Positions 1 through 8,796 are shown, numbered from the stretch's first letter. The stretch is 64,000 nt of DNA from Salipaludibacillus sp. CUR1 (GCF_021028955.1 NZ_JAIWPE010000096.1:275312-339311); one strand, 5' to 3'. Translations and numbers: made by a program. Notes: generated from the letters alone by a model not told the origin.

Positions 1-829
1 CAAATTCAGAAGCAAGCTGCTCGGCTAATTCTTTAGCCACCACATATTTAGTGTTATCAGCTTTAACGACGGCATATTCCAATTCCGGATGAAGAGCAAT
101 TCCAAGATTGGCAGGAATTGTCCATGGAGTCGTGGTCCAGATAATATATTTTTCGTCTCCGTCAAGCACACCGTTTCCTTCTGTTACATCAAAAGCCACG
201 TATATAGACGGCGAACGCTTGTCATGGTATTCAATTTCTGCTTCTGCTAAAGCAGACTCTGAGGACGGAGACCAGTAAACCGGTTTTTTCCCTTTATAGA
301 TATAACCTTTTTTAGCCATTTCACCAAACACTTTGATTTGCTGTGCTTCATACCCATGAGTTAAGGTCACATATGGGTTCTCCCAGTCTCCGCGCACACC
401 GAGGCGCTTGAACTGTTCCCGCTGCCGGTCAATCTGTTCCAGAGCATATTCCTCGCATTTTTGGCGGAACTCTGCGACTGTTAATTTCTTCCTGTCAACT
501 TTCCCTTTCTTAGTAAGAGCCGTTTCAATTGGCAGACCATGAGTGTCCCACCCCGGGACATATGGAGCGTTAAATCCGGACATGGATTTATAACGGACAA
601 TAAAGTCTTTTAATATTTTATTTAAGGCGTGTCCCATATGTATGTCACCGTTAGCATACGGGGGCCCGTCATGAAGAACGAATAGCGGGCGGTCCTTTGT
701 CCGTTCCTGTACTTTTTCATACAGGTTTTGTTCATCCCAATCGGCTTGCATATCAGGTTCACGGTTCGGCAGGTTTCCTCTCATAGGAAACGCTGTTTTT
801 GGCATTAATAACGTATCTTTATAATCCAT
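1..829 (-). CDS. ileS: Isoleucyl-tRNA synthetase, N-terminal part (runs off window)
   Basis: Class I aminoacyl-tRNA synthetase that charges tRNA-Ile in the cytoplasm. Only the first 276 codons lie in the window; the rest continues past base 1. The ATG at 829-827 follows a GAGG Shine-Dalgarno. The HIGH signature reads HMGH at about residues 64-67, just after a PPYANG motif, and a typical PGWDTHGLP stretch follows. The part seen ends inside the editing (CP1) domain. The gene stands alone behind a T-box leader (next feature), the usual arrangement for ileS downstream of divIVA in Bacillaceae. The identification is firm; the partial state is only due to the window edge. Confidence 0.97.
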   Translation of the reverse strand, partial: MDYKDTLLMPKTAFPMRGNLPNREPDMQADWDEQNLYEKVQERTKDRPLFVLHDGPPYANGDIHMGHALNKILKDFIVRYKSMSGFNAPYVPGWDTHGLPIETALTKKGKVDRKKLTVAEFRQKCEEYALEQIDRQREQFKRLGVRGDWENPYVTLTHGYEAQQIKVFGEMAKKGYIYKGKKPVYWSPSSESALAEAEIEYHDKRSPSIYVAFDVTEGNGVLDGDEKYIIWTTTPWTIPANLGIALHPELEYAVVKADNTKYVVAKELAEQLASEF

Positions 830-904
830 TTTATATCCTCCCAGCAATTAAACTTTTTAACTGTCTTTTTCACCGTACTGTTAAGAGCGTAAGTGTGTTC
901 CACC

Positions 905-1236
905 CTCATAAAAAAACAAAAATACTCCCCGTCCACTCAGGGACGAGAAGTATAAACCCGCGGTACCACCCTTATAAGCCTGCAGTTATTTTCATAATCA
1001 GCGGCTCACTCAGCATGATCTATCGGTCATGACCCGGCATAGCTTAATAGAAAAAGAGCATTTTTCGTTCAGTATGCAGCTCCAGGGAGATGTTCAAAAC
1101 AATCAGGCACCGGACTTCCACCCTCACCGGCTCGCTTTGGCCCTAACTTGCTTTTACTGGCCCCTTCAACGCTTTTTACTTCATATTGTCGACCATTAAA
1201 GCAGACTTTAAACAGACTTGCTGAAAATCTTCTTAA
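905..1236 (-). promoter_or_regulatory. T-box leader of ileS (isoleucine)
   Basis: The minus strand carries the 14-base T-box core GGGTGGTACCGCGG at about 957-970. It is followed by an intrinsic terminator whose arms lie at 941-951 and 924-934, with a T run to 918. Upstream there is a long structured leader. The triplet ATC at 1089-1091, inside GAACATCTCCCTGGAGC, is the likely specifier codon, as expected for isoleucine. Uncharged tRNA-Ile should pair with it and favour antitermination into ileS. The T-box call is secure from the core motif; the specifier position is inference. Confidence 0.92.
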
Positions 1237-1266
1237 AGTATAAGATAAGTCCTCTAAAACCGTCAA
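1237..1266 (-). promoter_or_regulatory. Sigma-A promoter of the ileS T-box transcript
   Basis: On the minus strand TTGACG (1266-1261) and TATACT (1242-1237) are separated by 18 bases. The site lies between the divIVA stop and the T-box leader, so transcription would start near base 1230. This gives the leader about 400 bases ahead of the ileS ATG. Confidence 0.75.
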
Positions 1267-1274
1267 GGCTTCAT

Positions 1275-1781
1275 TTAAATGTTTTCGTATGTCTCTTCTT
1301 CTTCTTCCTCTTCAATGGCAGGCTGGGAAATCATGTCCCAGTCATCGTTGTTCAGCATTTCAAGCTGGGCTTCAAGCAGCATTTTAAACCTCGTGCGGTA
1401 TACAGAAGCCTGCTTTTTCAATTCTTCAATTTCAAGAGAGATTTTACGGGATTTAGATAACGCTTCGTTAATAATTCTGTCTGCATTTTTCTCTGATTCT
1501 TTAATAATCAGTTTCGCTTCCTTATCTGCACTCCGTTTGACATCTTCAGCTGTCTCCTGAGCTACCAGAATGGATTTATTTAATGTCGTCTCAATGGTGG
1601 AAAAGTGATCAAGCCTTTCCTCAAGCTCCTGAACCCTGTCATAAAGCTCATTTTTTTCTCTCATCACCAACTCATAATCTTTAATGACCTGATCTAAAAA
1701 TTCATTTACTTCGTCTTCGTCATAGCCTCGAAAACCTCTTGTAAATTCCTTGTTATGGATATCTAATGGAGTTAATGGCAT
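1275..1781 (-). CDS. divIVA: Cell division/polarity protein DivIVA
   Basis: 168-residue coiled-coil protein that marks curved membrane at septa and poles. In Bacillus it recruits MinJ/MinD and anchors the chromosome origin during sporulation. The N-terminal lipid-binding domain begins MPLTPLDIHNKEF and continues through FRGYDEDEVNEFLDQVI. The rest is mainly heptad coiled coil, ending in a strongly acidic tail rich in glutamate. The start at 1781 is chosen because GGAGGTG stands 9 bases ahead of it; an upstream in-frame ATG at 1823 has no ribosome binding site. It lies downstream of ylmH, as in B. subtilis. Confidence 0.95.
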   Translation of the reverse strand: MPLTPLDIHNKEFTRGFRGYDEDEVNEFLDQVIKDYELVMREKNELYDRVQELEERLDHFSTIETTLNKSILVAQETAEDVKRSADKEAKLIIKESEKNADRIINEALSKSRKISLEIEELKKQASVYRTRFKMLLEAQLEMLNNDDWDMISQPAIEEEEEEETYENI

Positions 1782-1862
1782 ACAGAAGAACACCTCCGGA
1801 TATTTGTTGGTATGTAATTCCATTCGACACAGAAAGGAAATATCCTTTCTATGGTATTTTAC

Positions 1863-2636
1863 TTACGAGGGGAAGCCTACTATAAGCCGGTGTTTCCCTT
1901 TCTTAGTCTGTCCGTCCAGCTCCAGTATTTCACATCTTCCTGCACCTCTGACGGACAGTACATCTCCTTTTGCCAGCGGATAAGAAGGATCATCAACTAC
2001 TTTCCAGTCAACTTTCACTTTTTCACCGGTAACCAGGGGTTTAACTTTAGATCTTGATAAATTAAATGCCTCTGCTATTACAGTATCCAGCCTCATAGAA
2101 GATACAGTAATAAACTTTTCTTCTAATGTTATATCCTGCACCAGTAAATCTTCTTCTTCAAGGGGCTTTAATTTGATTTTAACCTTACCGGCAGATTGAA
2201 AATTAACTTTAATATAATCGGCTACTTCTTCAGCTGCTATTAATTGAAACCGGCTGTTATCAGTAATAATATCCCCGAATTTTTCCCTCTTCAGGCCTAA
2301 GCCCATAAGCGCTCCCAATACTTGGGGGTGCTCAAGGGTAACAAATTTCCCGGGATACTCTATTTCAAATAAGGAAATCTGGAAATCCTCTTTTTCCGGG
2401 ACCAGGTAATCCGGATAAAATAGCGCCCGTTTTCTTTCAGCGGAACCATGCCCGCCCTGGAAGTCAACTTTAACCTCTTCACTGTTCCCGACAATCTGTT
2501 TAATAATCTGCTGTTGGCGAGGGTCAAGAAAGTCCGTTAATTTAGCGCGGTATTCCACTTCGACGGTTTGTTTCCAGTCAATTACCTGGTCAACAAAAGA
2601 ATGCTCGTCTTTACGAAAGTGTTCGTACAGGGACAT
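1863..2636 (-). CDS. ylmH: YlmH, S4-domain RNA-binding protein
   Basis: About 257 residues. Members of this family carry a C-terminal S4 RNA-binding domain, seen here as SMRLDTVIAEAFNLSRSKVKPLV followed by VKVDWK. In B. subtilis YlmH acts in ribosome quality control by binding peptidyl-tRNA on obstructed 50S subunits. The start ATG at 2636 is preferred over a GTG at 2645, because the AAAGGG site sits only two bases before the GTG. It lies in the sepF-ylmG-ylmH-divIVA block. Its role in cell division, if any, is by association only. Confidence 0.9.
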   Translation of the reverse strand: MSLYEHFRKDEHSFVDQVIDWKQTVEVEYRAKLTDFLDPRQQQIIKQIVGNSEEVKVDFQGGHGSAERKRALFYPDYLVPEKEDFQISLFEIEYPGKFVTLEHPQVLGALMGLGLKREKFGDIITDNSRFQLIAAEEVADYIKVNFQSAGKVKIKLKPLEEEDLLVQDITLEEKFITVSSMRLDTVIAEAFNLSRSKVKPLVTGEKVKVDWKVVDDPSYPLAKGDVLSVRGAGRCEILELDGQTKKGKHRLIVGFPS

Positions 2637-2651
2637 ATTCAACACAACCCT

Positions 2652-2915
2652 TTATAAAATCAGAGAAAATAAATACCTTACTCCGTCCATAGCAAACCGG
2701 AGCGCGAAAAGAGCAACAATTGGTGATATGTCGATCATGCCTAAAGGCGGTATAATCTGTCTGAAAGGTGCAAAAAACGGTTCCACAATTTTTCCTATAG
2801 TCTGACCGAAATTTGACTCTCTCGCATTTGGAAGCCAGGACATAAAAATATAAATGATACATATAAACCAATAGATCTGCATAGCTTGCAATATAATTCC
2901 AGCTACAAATTCCAC
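2652..2915 (-). CDS. ylmG: YggT-family membrane protein YlmG
   Basis: 87-residue integral membrane protein of the YggT family, with two hydrophobic segments (about residues 5-27 and 62-86) around a short loop holding an FxPFRxIIPPLG motif. Its chloroplast relatives affect nucleoid and division patterns; the bacterial role is not defined. It starts with GTG behind GGAAGGTG and lies tightly between sepF and ylmH, probably in one transcript. The gene order and the motif make the family call safe. Confidence 0.9.
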   Translation of the reverse strand: MEFVAGIILQAMQIYWFICIIYIFMSWLPNARESNFGQTIGKIVEPFFAPFRQIIPPLGMIDISPIVALFALRFAMDGVRYLFSLIL

Positions 2916-2937
2916 TAACTTTCACCTTCCTCAATAT

Positions 2938-3360
2938 CTATGATTGCTCAAACATTTCCGAGATGGAGCCGGTCACGTTGACGTTATCCGGCGTGCAGAG
3001 AAAAATGTTTGAGCCAAGTTTCTGGATGTCCCCTCCAATAGCGTAAACTGTACCGCTGAGAAAATCCACTATTCTTTTTGCCTGGTCTCTGGAAATCCTT
3101 TGCAGATTAATAACGACAGCTTTCCTGTTCTTCAGATGGTCGGCAATTTCCTGAACTTCATCATAACTGTGCGGTTCAAGCAGCAGCACTTTTGCCTGGT
3201 TCTGAATACTGCTTAAGCTGACAATATTTTTTTTATCGGATTTTTTTCCACGTTCAACAGGATGATGAGTTTCTTCAATATCATCTTCAATTTCTATTTC
3301 ATCTTCATCATATTCATCGTCTAACGCGAAAAACCGCTTAAATTTTCGTTTAATTGTCAT
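2938..3360 (-). CDS. sepF: Cell division protein SepF
   Basis: 140 residues, slightly shorter than the 151-residue B. subtilis protein. SepF binds membrane through an N-terminal amphipathic helix (here [13 protein letters not shown]) and bundles FtsZ filaments through its C-terminal core. A very acidic linker (about residues 13-31) follows the helix. The core has [19 protein letters not shown] and [14 protein letters not shown], typical of the SepF fold. The ATG has GGGGTGA eight bases upstream. It is encoded just after ylmE and before ylmG. Confidence 0.95.
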   Translation of the reverse strand: MTIKRKFKRFFALDDEYDEDEIEIEDDIEETHHPVERGKKSDKKNIVSLSSIQNQAKVLLLEPHSYDEVQEIADHLKNRKAVVINLQRISRDQAKRIVDFLSGTVYAIGGDIQKLGSNIFLCTPDNVNVTGSISEMFEQS

Positions 3361-3374
3361 TGTTTCACCCCGCT

Positions 3375-4058
3375 TTATTTTTCTTTTCCAACAAGTGAAG
3401 AGCCAATCCGGACAAAAGTGGCCCCTTCTTCCACAGCTATTTCAAAATCATTGGACATCCCCATTGACAACTCATGGCACGGAGCGTGGGAGAGCTTTTT
3501 CTCTTCAATGCTTTCTTTCAGTTCACGCAGTTGCCTGAATGCAGACCGGAGTTCCGTGTGATCGTCTGTATATGGTGCCATGGTCATTAATCCCTCCACT
3601 TCGATGGAAGGATAATTTTTTAATTCTTCAATAAACGAGAGAACATCCTCAGGCGGGAGACCCGACTTGGACTCTTCCCCTGTTACATTAACTTGCACAA
3701 AACATTTCTTGCGTTCACCCTGATTGGTACGCTTGTCTATTTCTTTCGCTAATGAAAGACGGTCAAGCGAATGGATATAGTCAAAGGCATGAATCATTTT
3801 TTTCACTTTTTTCGTCTGTAGGTTTCCAATAAAATGCCAAGTGACTCCACTTCCTATTTCTTCCCACTTACTTAAAGCTTCGTCAAGCCTGTTTTCTCCA
3901 ATGTGTTCGATACCTGCTTCAACAGCCTCTTTTGCTGTCTCGACCGATACATATTTTGTTACAGCAATGATATGTACATTATCTGAATCTCTATTTGAAC
4001 GTTCACAAGCTTTTGTGACAGAAGCTTGTACATTTTTAAAATTATCTTTAACTGACAA
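3375..4058 (-). CDS. ylmE: YggS/PROSC-family pyridoxal phosphate homeostasis protein YlmE
   Basis: About 227 residues. It is a PLP-binding TIM-barrel protein related to the N-terminal domain of alanine racemase and is linked to vitamin B6 homeostasis. The PLP lysine is in the AVTKYVS motif. [21 protein letters not shown] and [24 protein letters not shown] are family signatures. The start is likely TTG at 4058, preceded by GAGGAG at an 8-base distance. The in-frame ATG at 4076 has no Shine-Dalgarno. It is followed closely by sepF. Confidence 0.93.
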   Translation of the reverse strand: MSVKDNFKNVQASVTKACERSNRDSDNVHIIAVTKYVSVETAKEAVEAGIEHIGENRLDEALSKWEEIGSGVTWHFIGNLQTKKVKKMIHAFDYIHSLDRLSLAKEIDKRTNQGERKKCFVQVNVTGEESKSGLPPEDVLSFIEELKNYPSIEVEGLMTMAPYTDDHTELRSAFRQLRELKESIEEKKLSHAPCHELSMGMSNDFEIAVEEGATFVRIGSSLVGKEK

Positions 4059-4105
4059 CCGACAAACTCCTCTCATTAAAATTAGTCAGAGCAGGATAGG
4101 GAAAA

Positions 4106-4172
4106 CAGAGAAAAATAAGGGTTCGAAGGGAGTTTTCCATCTCTCTTATAAAAAACCCTTATTTCCCTCTCT
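4106..4172. repeat. Long inverted repeat between ylmC and ylmE
   Basis: CAGAG plus AAATAAGGGTT on one arm (4106-4123) pairs with AACCCTTATTT plus CTCTG on the other (4154-4172), around a loop of about 30 bases. On the minus strand the 3' arm is followed by TTTTCTCTGTTTTCCC, so it may serve as a weak terminator for ylmC. It occupies the place where B. subtilis has ylmD. Confidence 0.55.
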
Positions 4173-4302
4173 GCAATGCATTTGAAAATAAACTCTCTTA
4201 AAGTATAAAGAATCTTTACTAATCAAGCAATGGTTTCCATTAATGATATATCGAATATGTCAGGTAAATTGATAATTTTATCGAATTTTATGGCTGTCTC
4301 AG

Positions 4303-4566
4303 TTAATCCTCAACATAATCTGCGGGGGCGCCCCCTTTCTCCAGCCTGACAAGAATGACATCAGAACCTATTTTAACAATGTTTTTCCATGGAACCACCG
4401 TTTCTTCATCCTTTTGAAATAAATTTTTCATTCTTCCGCCGCCAATAACGATAGAATTTACTCTTCCCCTTTCGAGATCAATATCGATATCAGTGAGGTG
4501 GCCTAATAACTTTCCATCTGAAAGGTTGACAATATCTTTTGACTGAAGCTCTGACATGTTAAGCAT
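4303..4566 (-). CDS. ylmC: PRC-barrel sporulation protein, YlmC/YmxH family
   Basis: 87-residue protein of the YlmC/YmxH family, which has a PRC-barrel fold. Visible marks are the paired signature LSDGKLLGHLTDIDID and the end VPWKNIVKIGSDVILVRLE. The molecular function is unknown. Family members are found in endospore formers. The ATG follows AGGGGCGG by seven bases. It is separated from sigG by tandem terminators and is probably transcribed on its own from the candidate promoter at 4603-4632. Confidence 0.87.
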   Translation of the reverse strand: MLNMSELQSKDIVNLSDGKLLGHLTDIDIDLERGRVNSIVIGGGRMKNLFQKDEETVVPWKNIVKIGSDVILVRLEKGGAPADYVED

Positions 4567-4602
4567 TGTTATACCGCCCCTTTTCTGTCTCTTCCTAATA
4601 AA

Positions 4603-4632
4603 ATATTATGCTTTCCTGCTTCGGGATATATC
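4603..4632 (-). promoter_or_regulatory. Candidate sigma-E-type promoter of ylmC
   Basis: Minus strand GATATAT (4632-4626) and CATAATAT (4610-4603) are 15 bases apart. This resembles the sigma-E pattern, with ATA in the -35 and CATA in the -10. The match at the end of the -10 is poor, so this is tentative. Confidence 0.33.
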
Positions 4633-4663
4633 AAAAAAAAATGAGGCTGGCATAAACCCACGT

Positions 4664-4699
4664 AAAAAGAATCGCCCTCACTTTGAGTGAGAGCGATTC
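4664..4699 (-). terminator. Second terminator after sigG
   Basis: GAATCGC-nCTCAC stem with a five-base loop, arms at 4669-4681 and 4687-4699. On the minus strand it is followed by TTTTT. It is the second of two hairpins in tandem. Confidence 0.7.
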
Positions 4700-4704
4700 C
4701 TGAT

Positions 4705-4740
4705 AAAAAGGTTCCTTAATTGATGGGTAAGGAACCTTTT
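4705..4740 (-). terminator. First terminator after sigG
   Basis: Perfect arms AAAAGGTTCCTTA (4706-4718) and TAAGGAACCTTTT (4728-4740), 30 bases past the sigG stop. T runs stand on both sides. Confidence 0.85.
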
Positions 4741-4770
4741 CATATTATACGGAACTGCTTTATCCTTAAA

Positions 4771-5556
4771 TTATTCTCTGGCGTGCTTATTCATCTGATT
4801 TATAGCTGCTTTCTCAAGACGGGAAACCTGCGCCTGGGAAATACCGATTTCATCAGCTACTTCCATTTGAGTTTTCCCTTGGTAGAATCTCATATCCAAA
4901 ATTGTTTTCTCACGTTCATTTAAACGGATCATTGCTTCTTTTATAGCAATGTCTTCAATCCAGTTAACATCTTTTTGTTTATCATCGCTGATTTGATCCA
5001 TCACGTAAATTGGATCACCCCCATCATTGTAAATGGGTTCAAATAAGGACACAGGATCTTGTATAGCATCGAGTGCAAAAACCACTTCTTCTTTTGGTAC
5101 ACCCAATACTTTAGCTATTTCCTGAACGGTGGGTTCCCTTTCCCTTTTCTTTTCACTCATCATATTATCTCTGACCTGAAGTGCTTTGTAAGCAATATCC
5201 CTAAGCGACCTGGAAACTCTTATTGGATTATTATCCCTGAGGTATCGGCGGATTTCCCCGATAATCATTGGGACAGCGTAAGTTGAAAATTTAACATTCT
5301 GCTCCAGATCAAAATTGTCGATAGACTTCATTAAGCCTATACAGCCTACTTGAAACAGGTCGTCCACAAATTCCCCCCGATTATTAAACCTTTGAATCAC
5401 ACTCAGTACGAGCCGCAAGTTCCCATTGACCAGTTTCTCCCTTGCTTCAGAATCTCCTTCTTGCATTTGCTTAAACAGAATACGCATTTCCTTGTTTTTT
5501 AAGACCGGTAATTTAGACGTATCTACACCACAAATTTCTACTTTATTTCGAGACAA
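4771..5556 (-). CDS. sigG: RNA polymerase sigma factor sigma-G (late forespore)
   Basis: 261-residue sigma-70 family factor that directs late forespore transcription. Nearly every residue of the known SigG core is present: SRNKVEICGVDTSKLPVL at the start, region 2 with DLFQVGCIGLMKSIDNFD, and region 4 with TQMEVADEIGISQAQVSRLEK. The start is TTG at 5556, six bases after GGAGGG, and matches the 260-residue B. subtilis protein. Longer in-frame extensions are not supported. It lies after spoIIGA and sigE with its own forespore promoter (5593-5620) in the gap, which explains separate timing. Confidence 0.97.
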   Translation of the reverse strand: MSRNKVEICGVDTSKLPVLKNKEMRILFKQMQEGDSEAREKLVNGNLRLVLSVIQRFNNRGEFVDDLFQVGCIGLMKSIDNFDLEQNVKFSTYAVPMIIGEIRRYLRDNNPIRVSRSLRDIAYKALQVRDNMMSEKKREREPTVQEIAKVLGVPKEEVVFALDAIQDPVSLFEPIYNDGGDPIYVMDQISDDKQKDVNWIEDIAIKEAMIRLNEREKTILDMRFYQGKTQMEVADEIGISQAQVSRLEKAAINQMNKHARE

Positions 5557-5592
5557 TGGTTTCCCTCCCATCAGGAGATAAGTTACAAAATC

Positions 5593-5620
5593 AGTATCTC
5601 CGCGGGAGGGAAATTTATGC
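5593..5620 (-). promoter_or_regulatory. Sigma-F/sigma-G promoter of sigG
   Basis: Minus strand GCATA (5620-5616), a 14-base spacer and GGAGATACT (5601-5593). Both boxes match the forespore consensus GHATR / GGHRAHANT at every position. The start site would be near 5586, about 30 bases before the TTG start. It fits the known first transcription of sigG by sigma-F and later autoregulation. Confidence 0.85.
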
Positions 5621-5683
5621 AGGTAATCATTTCTGAAAAAAATGTATAAACGGCTCAAACCTTTGCAGGAGTAAAGAGAATGG

Positions 5684-6403
5684 CTACACCATTTTATTAA
5701 ATTCTTTTTGAAGGCGCTTTATAATCCTTTTTTCAAGCCTGGAGATATATGACTGGGAAATCCCAAGCATATCCGCTACATCTTTTTGAGTTCTCTCCTC
5801 TTCGCCTGCAAGTCCGAAGCGCAGTTCCATAATTTGTTTTTCCCTGTCATTCAGGCTCCGTAAAGCTTTTAATAGCAGCTTTCTGTCCACCTTTTCTTCA
5901 ATTCCTTTTGTAATGATGTCTTCCTCAGTTCCTAGTACATCTGACAGCAGCAGCTCATTGCCATCCCAGTCAATATTCAGCGGCTCATCAAATGACACTT
6001 CCGACCTTAATTTATTATTTCTTCTCAAATACATAAGAATTTCATTTTCAATGCACCTTGATGCGTATGTGGCCAGCTTAATTTTCTTCTCCGGATTAAA
6101 TGTGTTGACTGCTTTAATCAGCCCGATGGTTCCTATACTAATCAGATCTTCTATGTTGATTCCTGTATTTTCAAACTTGCGGGCAATATAAACGACGAGC
6201 CTTAAATTTCTTTCGATTAAAATTGATCGGACAGATTCATCCCCGTCAGGCAGCTTTTTCAGTAGATAAGCTTCTTCTTCTTTAGATAAAGGCGGAGGGA
6301 GCGCTTCACTTCCTCCTATGTAAAATACCTCATTGGATTTTAACTTTAATTTATTCAGGAGCCGGTACCACCAGAGCTTTAAACGAATTGTATACTTTTT
6401 CAA
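5684..6403 (-). CDS. sigE: RNA polymerase sigma factor sigma-E (mother cell), pro-form
   Basis: 239 residues, the same length as B. subtilis pro-sigma E. The amphipathic pro-sequence (about the first 27-29 residues, through [16 protein letters not shown]) tethers the factor to membrane and is removed by SpoIIGA. Region 2 has [18 protein letters not shown] and region 4 has [21 protein letters not shown]. The start is TTG after GAGGAGGAG. It sits 22 bases after spoIIGA in the classical spoIIG operon, so protease and substrate are made together in the predivisional cell. Confidence 0.97.
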   Translation of the reverse strand: MKKYTIRLKLWWYRLLNKLKLKSNEVFYIGGSEALPPPLSKEEEAYLLKKLPDGDESVRSILIERNLRLVVYIARKFENTGINIEDLISIGTIGLIKAVNTFNPEKKIKLATYASRCIENEILMYLRRNNKLRSEVSFDEPLNIDWDGNELLLSDVLGTEEDIITKGIEEKVDRKLLLKALRSLNDREKQIMELRFGLAGEEERTQKDVADMLGISQSYISRLEKRIIKRLQKEFNKMV

Positions 6404-6425
6404 CAGTATCTCCTCCTCTTAGTTG

Positions 6426-7334
6426 TTATGCCTGTTTTCTTTTTTGCATCATTCCGGGGTGAAGCAGGCAGTCGTACTCCCCTTTCTCCCCTAGTGAAAA
6501 ATGACTTAAACCGAGCAGCGTTCCCGGGCATTCATAAGATAAACCATTCTCAAAAACTACTACTTTTTCCGGTTTGATTGTCCATAAAAATTTCTGTTCT
6601 GTCCCAACCGTCCTGTACGGAACTATGGATACTTTTCCAATATAGCTGGAGGGAATATCACCCATACTTTCCGGTGAGCTTTTTGATAATGTAAGGATTT
6701 CCGGCGGAAATTGCTTTTCTGCCTTATTCATATCAATGACCATGACCGTTTTTTTCGTAATGGGATCAGTCAGCTGGTTTCCGCTGTCTACAAAACCTTT
6801 TAAATTAATCTCACGGCCGCCTAATAAGATTTCTACGTCCATCGTTTCGTCGAATCGGATTTTAGAAGCTTCAACAGCCGCAAACCGTTCTTTAGAATAG
6901 AAAAATATTAACGGAAATCCAACAATGACAAACAGCCAGCTTATAGGACTGCCGAAGCTGTTCCCTCTTGTAGCAAAAGTACCTTGAATAAAAGAAGAAT
7001 CGACTTGCAGAAAAAAATGAAGTCCGATCAACCCTCCGCCAGCTGCAAAATTTACAAAGTAAAACATAAGCAAGGCTTGGACAAAAGAACGTAATTGATG
7101 AGATGGGAAGGTAATAAGAATAATAATTACTGAGTACAGAGCCTTCATAAAAGGGTTCATCATAAAGTGAAGATCCGGTATAAACATCACCCATACATAC
7201 ATAGACGCAAATAAGGCTCCGGCAAAAAGTCTTTTTTTAAGAACTTTTCTTTTTAGTACAATCGAAGTCAGCAAAAGTAAAAGTAAATCTATAAAAAAAT
7301 TAAGCAGCCAAATTACATCTAAATAAAGAGTCAT
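6426..7334 (-). CDS. spoIIGA: Sporulation sigma-E processing peptidase SpoIIGA
   Basis: 302-residue membrane aspartic protease that cleaves pro-sigma E after a signal from the forespore protein SpoIIR. The first half holds about five hydrophobic segments. The soluble half carries the catalytic FVDSGNQL motif with Asp183, the position known in B. subtilis. The ATG follows GGTGG by five bases. It heads the spoIIG operon with sigE. The candidate promoter upstream has the unusually long spacer typical of spoIIG. Confidence 0.95.
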   Translation of the reverse strand: MTLYLDVIWLLNFFIDLLLLLLTSIVLKRKVLKKRLFAGALFASMYVWVMFIPDLHFMMNPFMKALYSVIIILITFPSHQLRSFVQALLMFYFVNFAAGGGLIGLHFFLQVDSSFIQGTFATRGNSFGSPISWLFVIVGFPLIFFYSKERFAAVEASKIRFDETMDVEILLGGREINLKGFVDSGNQLTDPITKKTVMVIDMNKAEKQFPPEILTLSKSSPESMGDIPSSYIGKVSIVPYRTVGTEQKFLWTIKPEKVVVFENGLSYECPGTLLGLSHFSLGEKGEYDCLLHPGMMQKRKQA

Positions 7335-7367
7335 TTATGCCACCGTCCAACTTCGAATTTAAGGATA

Positions 7368-7400
7368 AGTATATCTTACGGCTCCCACTAAGTCTGTCAT
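7368..7400 (-). promoter_or_regulatory. Candidate spoIIG promoter with long spacer
   Basis: Minus strand ATGACA (7400-7395) and TATACT (7373-7368) are separated by 21 bases, about four more than normal. The B. subtilis spoIIG promoter also has an overlong spacer (22 bases) and depends on Spo0A~P. I found no clean TGTCGAA 0A box nearby; a TTCGAA lies downstream of the -10. Confidence 0.45.
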
Positions 7401-7562
7401 TTTTTGCCACGGAAAAAAACTTATTTTAATAGATTTTCAGGGATTGTGTCAGCACAATAAACTGCATAATTAAAGGGATAGTGGTTTCCGGATTCAGGTC
7501 ACAGCAATGCCTGTAATTTCTTTGTTCAGGCATGAGCGGGCACCGTTTTTTGGAAAAATGGC

Positions 7563-7605
7563 ACAAAAAAAGAGCCGGGATCTATTAAATCCTGGCTCTT
7601 TTTTA
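7563..7605 (-). terminator. Terminator after ftsZ
   Basis: AAAAAAGAGCCGGGAT and ATCCTGGCTCTTTTTT arms around a seven-base loop. It has T runs on both strands and lies just beyond the ftsZ stop at 7627. Confidence 0.87.
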
Positions 7606-7626
7606 ATTAACTGTTCAGTTTTAAAT

Positions 7627-8796
7627 TTACCGTTTGCGGCGATTTCTAAGAAAAGTAGGGATATCAAGAGTATCCATTTCATCATCTGCAGGCTGATTCT
7701 TCGGAGCAGGCTTAGGAGTCTCCTGTGAAGAGGCTGCTTCCTCTCTCGAATGAGACTGCTGAGTCTGACTCTGCTGTGGCTGCTGACGCTGCTGAGTCTG
7801 CTGGCTGATTGATGATCTCTGAGGAGATGTTTTTTCAGCTTTCTGCTCATCAAACCCTGTAGCAATGACTGTAACTACGATTTCATCTTTTAAGTTTTCA
7901 TTAATTACAGACCCAAAAATCATATTGACTTCGCTGTCAGAGGCTGTAGAAACAATTTCTGCAGCTTCGTGAACCTCAAACAAGCTTAAGTTTGTACCAC
8001 CGGTAATGTTCATTAAAATACCTTGCGCACCATCTACACTCGTTTCAAGTAAAGGTGAGGAGATAGCCTTTTTAGCGGCTTCAGCTGCTCTGCTTTCACC
8101 AGTAGCTACACCTATACCCATCAGGGCAGATCCTTTTTCACTCATAATTGCTTTAACATCAGCAAAATCCAGGTTAATTAAACCAGGAGTAGCAATTAAA
8201 TCAGAAATGCCCTGGACACCTTGACGCAGAACATTATCTGCTTCCCTGAATGCTTCAAGCATAGGTGTGTTTTTGTCTACAATTTCCAATAGGCGGTCAT
8301 TAGGAATAACAATTAACGTATCAACTTTATCTTTTAAAGCTTGAATTCCATTAGAGGCCTGAACCATCCGCTTTCTTCCTTCAAATGTAAACGGGCGGGT
8401 GACAACTCCAACAGTTAATGCTCCAGCTTCTTTTGCGATTTCCGCAATGACCGGAGCAGCACCTGTTCCTGTTCCCCCTCCCATACCAGCAGTAATGAAT
8501 ACCATATCGGCACCTGTTAAATGCTCCTCAAGCTGTTCCCGGCTTTCTTCCGCAGCTTTTTTTCCAATTTCCGGGTTGGCTCCTGCTCCAAGTCCTCTGG
8601 TTAATTTACCGCCTAATTGCAGTTTTTCTTCTGCTTTTGATAAATGAAGAGCTTGAGCATCAGTGTTTACTGCGATAAAATCAACACCTTGAAGACCATT
8701 TTCAATCATTCTGTTTACAGCGTTGCTTCCGCCTCCGCCGACACCTATAACTTTTATTGTTGCTAATTGTTCCATATCCATTTCAAATTCCAACAT
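7627..8796 (-). CDS. ftsZ: Cell division GTPase FtsZ
   Basis: 389-residue tubulin homologue that polymerises into the Z ring. The GTP-binding tubulin signature GGGTGTG lies near residue 105, and [15 protein letters not shown] is near the N-terminus. The linker after about residue 318 is unusually rich in glutamine and serine. The end carries the conserved tail [13 protein letters not shown], which binds FtsA and SepF. The start at 8796 (MLEFEMDM) follows GGGGGATC; an upstream ATG at 8826 is less likely. It is cotranscribed with ftsA 53 bases upstream and followed by a strong terminator. Confidence 0.97.
   Translation of the reverse strand: MLEFEMDMEQLATIKVIGVGGGGSNAVNRMIENGLQGVDFIAVNTDAQALHLSKAEEKLQLGGKLTRGLGAGANPEIGKKAAEESREQLEEHLTGADMVFITAGMGGGTGTGAAPVIAEIAKEAGALTVGVVTRPFTFEGRKRMVQASNGIQALKDKVDTLIVIPNDRLLEIVDKNTPMLEAFREADNVLRQGVQGISDLIATPGLINLDFADVKAIMSEKGSALMGIGVATGESRAAEAAKKAISSPLLETSVDGAQGILMNITGGTNLSLFEVHEAAEIVSTASDSEVNMIFGSVINENLKDEIVVTVIATGFDEQKAEKTSPQRSSISQQTQQRQQPQQSQTQQSHSREEAASSQETPKPAPKNQPADDEMDTLDIPTFLRNRRKR

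Noticed and set aside
1069..1266. 65-codon open frame in the ileS leader
   Set aside because: It covers the T-box RNA structures and starts without a proper Shine-Dalgarno; the sequence is explained by the riboswitch.
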